Shown piece after piece: positions 7,578 through 10,126 of a DNA stretch of 10,126 bases. Both the position numbers and the translations under genes were made by a program. Source of the DNA: JBKJZO01 sp046715235 (lineage in GTDB: Bacteria; Actinomycetota; Actinomycetes; BP-191); the NCBI GenBank assembly GCA_046715235.1, contig JBKJZO010000157.1:1-10126 (forward strand). The letters are read 5' to 3'. The notes under the pieces were generated by a model, which saw only the letters and a program-made list of their open reading frames with translations, was not told where the DNA came from and made no database searches. Positions within the stretch are counted from its first letter, which is position 1. Every line of letters begins with the position of its first letter.

Positions 7578-8819
7578 GTGGACGCAACGACTGTCATCGA
7601 GCGCGAGGTTCGTGAGCTCGTACGCCGACGCGGGCTGGATCCGGCCAACGAGATGGCCGCTGTGCGTCGCCTGGTCGATGAGGTCATCGCCGACTACGAC
7701 GAGCGAACGCTCACCAGCTCGCTACCTCCGCTGGCCGACTCCCGCCGTGCGGCGCAGTCGGTATTCGACGCGATCGCCGGGTTCGGGCCGCTGCAGCGTT
7801 ACCTCGATGACCCGCTCGTCGAGGAGATCTGGATCAACGAGCCGGGCCGCGTTTTCGTAGCGCGGCGTGGCCGCAGTGAGCTCACCAACACGATCCTCGG
7901 CGAGACCGAGGTGCGCGACCTGGTCGAGAAGATGCTCAAGACGTCCGGGCGGCGGGTCGACCTGTCGACGCCCTTCGTCGACGCGGTGCTGCCTGACGGC
8001 AGTCGGCTGCACGTGGTGATCCCTGACATCACCCGCCGCCACTGGGCGGTCAACATCCGCAAGTTCATCCTGACGGCGCACTCGCTCGACGAGCTGATCG
8101 CGTTGGGGTCGATCACCATGCAAGCCGCGCGCTTCCTCGAAGCTAGCGCCGCTGCGGGGCTCAACATCATCGTCGCCGGGGGCACGCAGGCCGGGAAGAC
8201 GACACTGCTCAACTGCATAGCCGCCGCCATTCCGGCGCGCGAGCGCGTCGTCACATGTGAAGAAGTCTTCGAGCTGCGCATCCCGCTACCCGACGTCGTA
8301 TCGATGCAGACGCGCCAGCCCAACCTCGAAGGCATGGGCGAGATCCGGCTGCGCCGGCTCGTCAAGGAGGCACTGCGCATGCGGCCCGACCGCATCATCG
8401 TCGGCGAGGTCAGGCAGGAGGAGTGCCTCGACCTGCTCATCGCGCTCAACTCCGGATTGCCGGGCCTGTGCACGATCCACGCCAACTCCGCGCGCGAAGC
8501 GGTCGTCAAGCTGTGCACCCTGCCGCTGCTTGCCGGCGAGAACGTCGGCCATGCGTTCGTCGTACCAACGGTTGCGTCGAGCATCGACATCGTCGTCCAC
8601 GTCGGCAGCGACGCGCAGGGGCACCGGCGGGTGCGCGAGATCATCGGCGTTCCCGGCCGCGTCGAAGGCGATGTGATCGAGACGGCTCAGTTGTTCGAGA
8701 CCGTCGGCAGCCAGCTCGTCCGAGCGCAGGGTTACCCGCCCCACGCGGAGCGCTTCGAGCGCGCGGGATTCGAGCTTGCGGCCTTGCTCGCCCCGGCCAG
8801 CTGGACAGGGGGCCGCTGA
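7578..8819 (+). CDS. tadA: TadA/CpaF secretion ATPase of a Tad/Flp pilus system
   Basis: A 413-residue hexameric ATPase that powers assembly of Tad/Flp pili or related type II/IV secretion at the cytosolic face of the membrane. In order: N-terminal helical part (1-60), FGPLQRYLDDPLVEEIWIN (about 69-87, hallmark of the N-terminal domain), Walker A GGTQAGKT (201-208), the acidic box CEEVFEL (227-233), the TRQPN segment, Walker B-like RIIVGEVR (272-279), and the His box TIHANS (299-304). The Walker A keeps GxxxxGKT but reads GGTQAGKT, not the commoner GGTGSGKT, and the acidic box has Glu-Glu instead of Glu-Asp. I recall both variants from an actinobacterial CpaF subgroup, so the enzyme should be active. 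GTG 7578 was chosen for its ribosome site. It leads a tadABC operon, three bases before tadB. No tadZ/cpaE lies directly upstream. Confidence 0.95.
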   Translation: MDATTVIEREVRELVRRRGLDPANEMAAVRRLVDEVIADYDERTLTSSLPPLADSRRAAQSVFDAIAGFGPLQRYLDDPLVEEIWINEPGRVFVARRGRSELTNTILGETEVRDLVEKMLKTSGRRVDLSTPFVDAVLPDGSRLHVVIPDITRRHWAVNIRKFILTAHSLDELIALGSITMQAARFLEASAAAGLNIIVAGGTQAGKTTLLNCIAAAIPARERVVTCEEVFELRIPLPDVVSMQTRQPNLEGMGEIRLRRLVKEALRMRPDRIIVGEVRQEECLDLLIALNSGLPGLCTIHANSAREAVVKLCTLPLLAGENVGHAFVVPTVASSIDIVVHVGSDAQGHRRVREIIGVPGRVEGDVIETAQLFETVGSQLVRAQGYPPHAERFERAGFELAALLAPASWTGGR

Positions 8820-8822
8820 CCC

Positions 8823-9689
8823 ATGGGTCTACTCGTCGGATTGCTGTTCGGGCTGGGGGCATTCCTCATCGGGATGTCGTTGCTCACCGAGCGCAGCGCG
8901 CCAGCCGCGCCGTCGGGCAAGCCGACTTGGCGCGAGTCCGTTGAGGAACTCCTCGCCCAGGCCGGCATCGAGGGCGTCTCCGCGCGGCAGTTGGCCACCT
9001 TGAGTGCGGGGCTGTTCGTCGTCGTATTCATCGCGATGCTCGGCATCTCCCGCGTCGAGGTCATCGCTGTTGCCTTCGGGTTGTTCGCTGCGTCCGGGCC
9101 TTTGGCTCTCGTGCGCGCACGGCGGCGGAGGCGGACGCTCGAACTGCGCGATGTGTGGCCAGAGGCGGTCGACAACCTGGCGTCGGGCATCCGAGCGGGC
9201 TTGTCATTGCCCGAGGCGCTCAGTGCGCTCGGCACCCGAGGTCCCGAGCTGTTGCGTACGCCGTTCGACCGGTTCGCTGCCGACTTTCGCGCTACCGGGC
9301 GGTTCAACGAGTGCCTCGACCGCCTCAAGAGCGCGCTCGCCGATCCGGTGGGGGACCGTGTGATCGAAGCCTTGCGGATGGCGCGTGAGGTCGGCGGCAC
9401 CGACCTCGGCCGCCTGCTGCGCACGCTGTCGGCGTTCCTGCGCGAGGACGCACGCACCCGGGCCGAACTCGAGACGCGCCAAGGCTGGACCGTCAACGCG
9501 GCGCGCCTCGCTCTCGCCGCGCCGTGGGCCGTCCTGCTGCTGCTCTCGTCGCGACCGGAGGCCGTGCTCGCCTACCGCAGTCCCGCCGGTGCGGCCGTGC
9601 TCATCGTCGGAGGGGCTACGTCGGCAGTCGCCTACCGGCTGATGTTGCGGATCGCTCGCCTGCCAGAGGAAGAGCGGGTCCTGCGATGA
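8823..9689 (+). CDS. tadB: TadB, inner-membrane platform protein (T2SSF family)
   Basis: A 288-residue membrane protein beginning 3 bases after the tadA stop, with AGGGGG (8807-8812) as ribosome site inside the end of tadA. It has an N-terminal helix (2-21), a soluble stretch, a helical hairpin (about 58-97), a cytosolic type II secretion F domain (about 110-225) with WPEAVDNLASGIRAGLSLPEA and AREVGGTDLGRLLRTL, and two C-terminal helices (about 226-242, 255-275). The motif order matches TadB of actinobacterial Tad clusters. TadB pairs with TadC to form the membrane platform that couples the TadA ATPase to pilin assembly. Length and domain layout are normal for the family. Confidence 0.93.
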   Translation: MGLLVGLLFGLGAFLIGMSLLTERSAPAAPSGKPTWRESVEELLAQAGIEGVSARQLATLSAGLFVVVFIAMLGISRVEVIAVAFGLFAASGPLALVRARRRRRTLELRDVWPEAVDNLASGIRAGLSLPEALSALGTRGPELLRTPFDRFAADFRATGRFNECLDRLKSALADPVGDRVIEALRMAREVGGTDLGRLLRTLSAFLREDARTRAELETRQGWTVNAARLALAAPWAVLLLLSSRPEAVLAYRSPAGAAVLIVGGATSAVAYRLMLRIARLPEEERVLR

Positions 9690-10126
9690 ATTCGCTCATC
9701 TCCGGCAGCCTGCTGGGCGCGCTCGGCGGCGGAGGCCTGCTGATCGCCGCTTCCTATTCGCCCCTCCTGCGACGGCCAACGCTGGCCGAGCGGCTCGCGC
9801 CCTACCTGCGCGATGCCCCGAGGCCATCGCGGCTGCTCGCGCTCGACCAGACAGCGACGCCGTTCCCCACACTCGAGCGACTCCTGCGGCCGGTCCTCGG
9901 CGATCTCACCCGCGTCCTCGACCGCTGGCTCGGCGGCACCGCCTCCATCCGCCGCAGGCTGGCCCAGTCAGGTCGCGGCATGACGCTGGAAGAGTTCCGC
10001 GCGGAGCAGGTGATCTGGGGCGCGATCGGGCTGCTGGTCGGCGTGGGCTTGGTGGTGTTCTCGTTGCTCACCGGCGCTGGGCCCAGCCCGTTCGCGTTGC
10101 TCATGCTGTGCGTCGTACTCGCGGTT
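9686..10126 (+). CDS. tadC: TadC, second inner-membrane platform protein (3' partial)
   Basis: The ATG at 9686 overlaps the TGA of tadB as ATGA (9686-9689), and the frame stays open to the window end, giving 147 codons. The visible part has an N-terminal hydrophobic helix (residues about 5-22), a soluble linker with LAERLAPYLRD, then SIRRRLAQSGRGMTLEEFRAEQ, which fits the cytosolic lead-in of TadC proteins (RRLAQSG, FRAEQ), followed by a helix pair (about 109-147). The F-domain proper would follow downstream. GAGGAAG at 9666-9672 may help, but coupling to tadB translation looks likely. The overlap implies equal production of the two platform subunits. The identity rests mostly on position after tadB and on this partial match. 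Confidence 0.88.
   Translation, partial: MNSLISGSLLGALGGGGLLIAASYSPLLRRPTLAERLAPYLRDAPRPSRLLALDQTATPFPTLERLLRPVLGDLTRVLDRWLGGTASIRRRLAQSGRGMTLEEFRAEQVIWGAIGLLVGVGLVVFSLLTGAGPSPFALLMLCVVLAV

Overview
The window looks like a chromosomal piece of a high-GC Gram-positive bacterium, most likely an actinobacterium. The signs are strong G/C preference at third codon positions (about 84% in hand counts of roughly 45 codons in several genes), frequent GTG starts, a Tad/Flp pilus cluster of actinobacterial type, and a secreted NodB-type polysaccharide deacetylase with a Pro-Thr linker. Genus cannot be read from the sequence.

Layout. (a) 1-1272, plus strand: the 3' part of a secreted multidomain protein, with a DUF11-type repeat end, 24 Pro-Thr units, a beta-rich module and a NodB deacetylase. 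It probably remodels cell wall or extracellular polysaccharide. (b) 1274-1297: a hairpin between convergent genes. (c) 7334 down to 1291, minus strand: four genes in the order metallo-beta-lactamase-fold hydrolase, MFS transporter with a C-terminal cyclic-nucleotide-binding domain (CNBD), stand-alone CNBD protein, and nucleotide-transporter-like membrane protein with a long HEAT-type tail. Genes 1/2 share a GTGA overlap and genes 3/4 an ATGA overlap; a 205-base gap lies between the pairs. (d) 7335-7577: a divergent intergenic region. (e) 7578-10126, plus strand: tadA, tadB and the 5' part of tadC, tightly packed (3-base gap, then a 4-base ATGA overlap), encoding the ATPase and inner-membrane platform of a Tad/Flp pilus or related secretion machine.

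How the genes may work together. The minus-strand block is the most interesting part. It pairs two membrane transporters of different superfamilies with two CNBDs that both keep the Glu and Arg of the phosphate-binding cassette, and with a hydrolase from a fold that includes cyclic-nucleotide phosphodiesterases. I infer a ligand-gated transport module in which a cyclic nucleotide controls transport and the hydrolase may tune the signal. No cyclase is visible here, and ligand and cargo are unknown. In the NTT/HEAT/CNBD architecture known from other bacteria the parts can be fused; here the CNBD is a separate, translationally coupled gene. The Tad genes are divergent from this block and nothing in the sequence shows a functional link.
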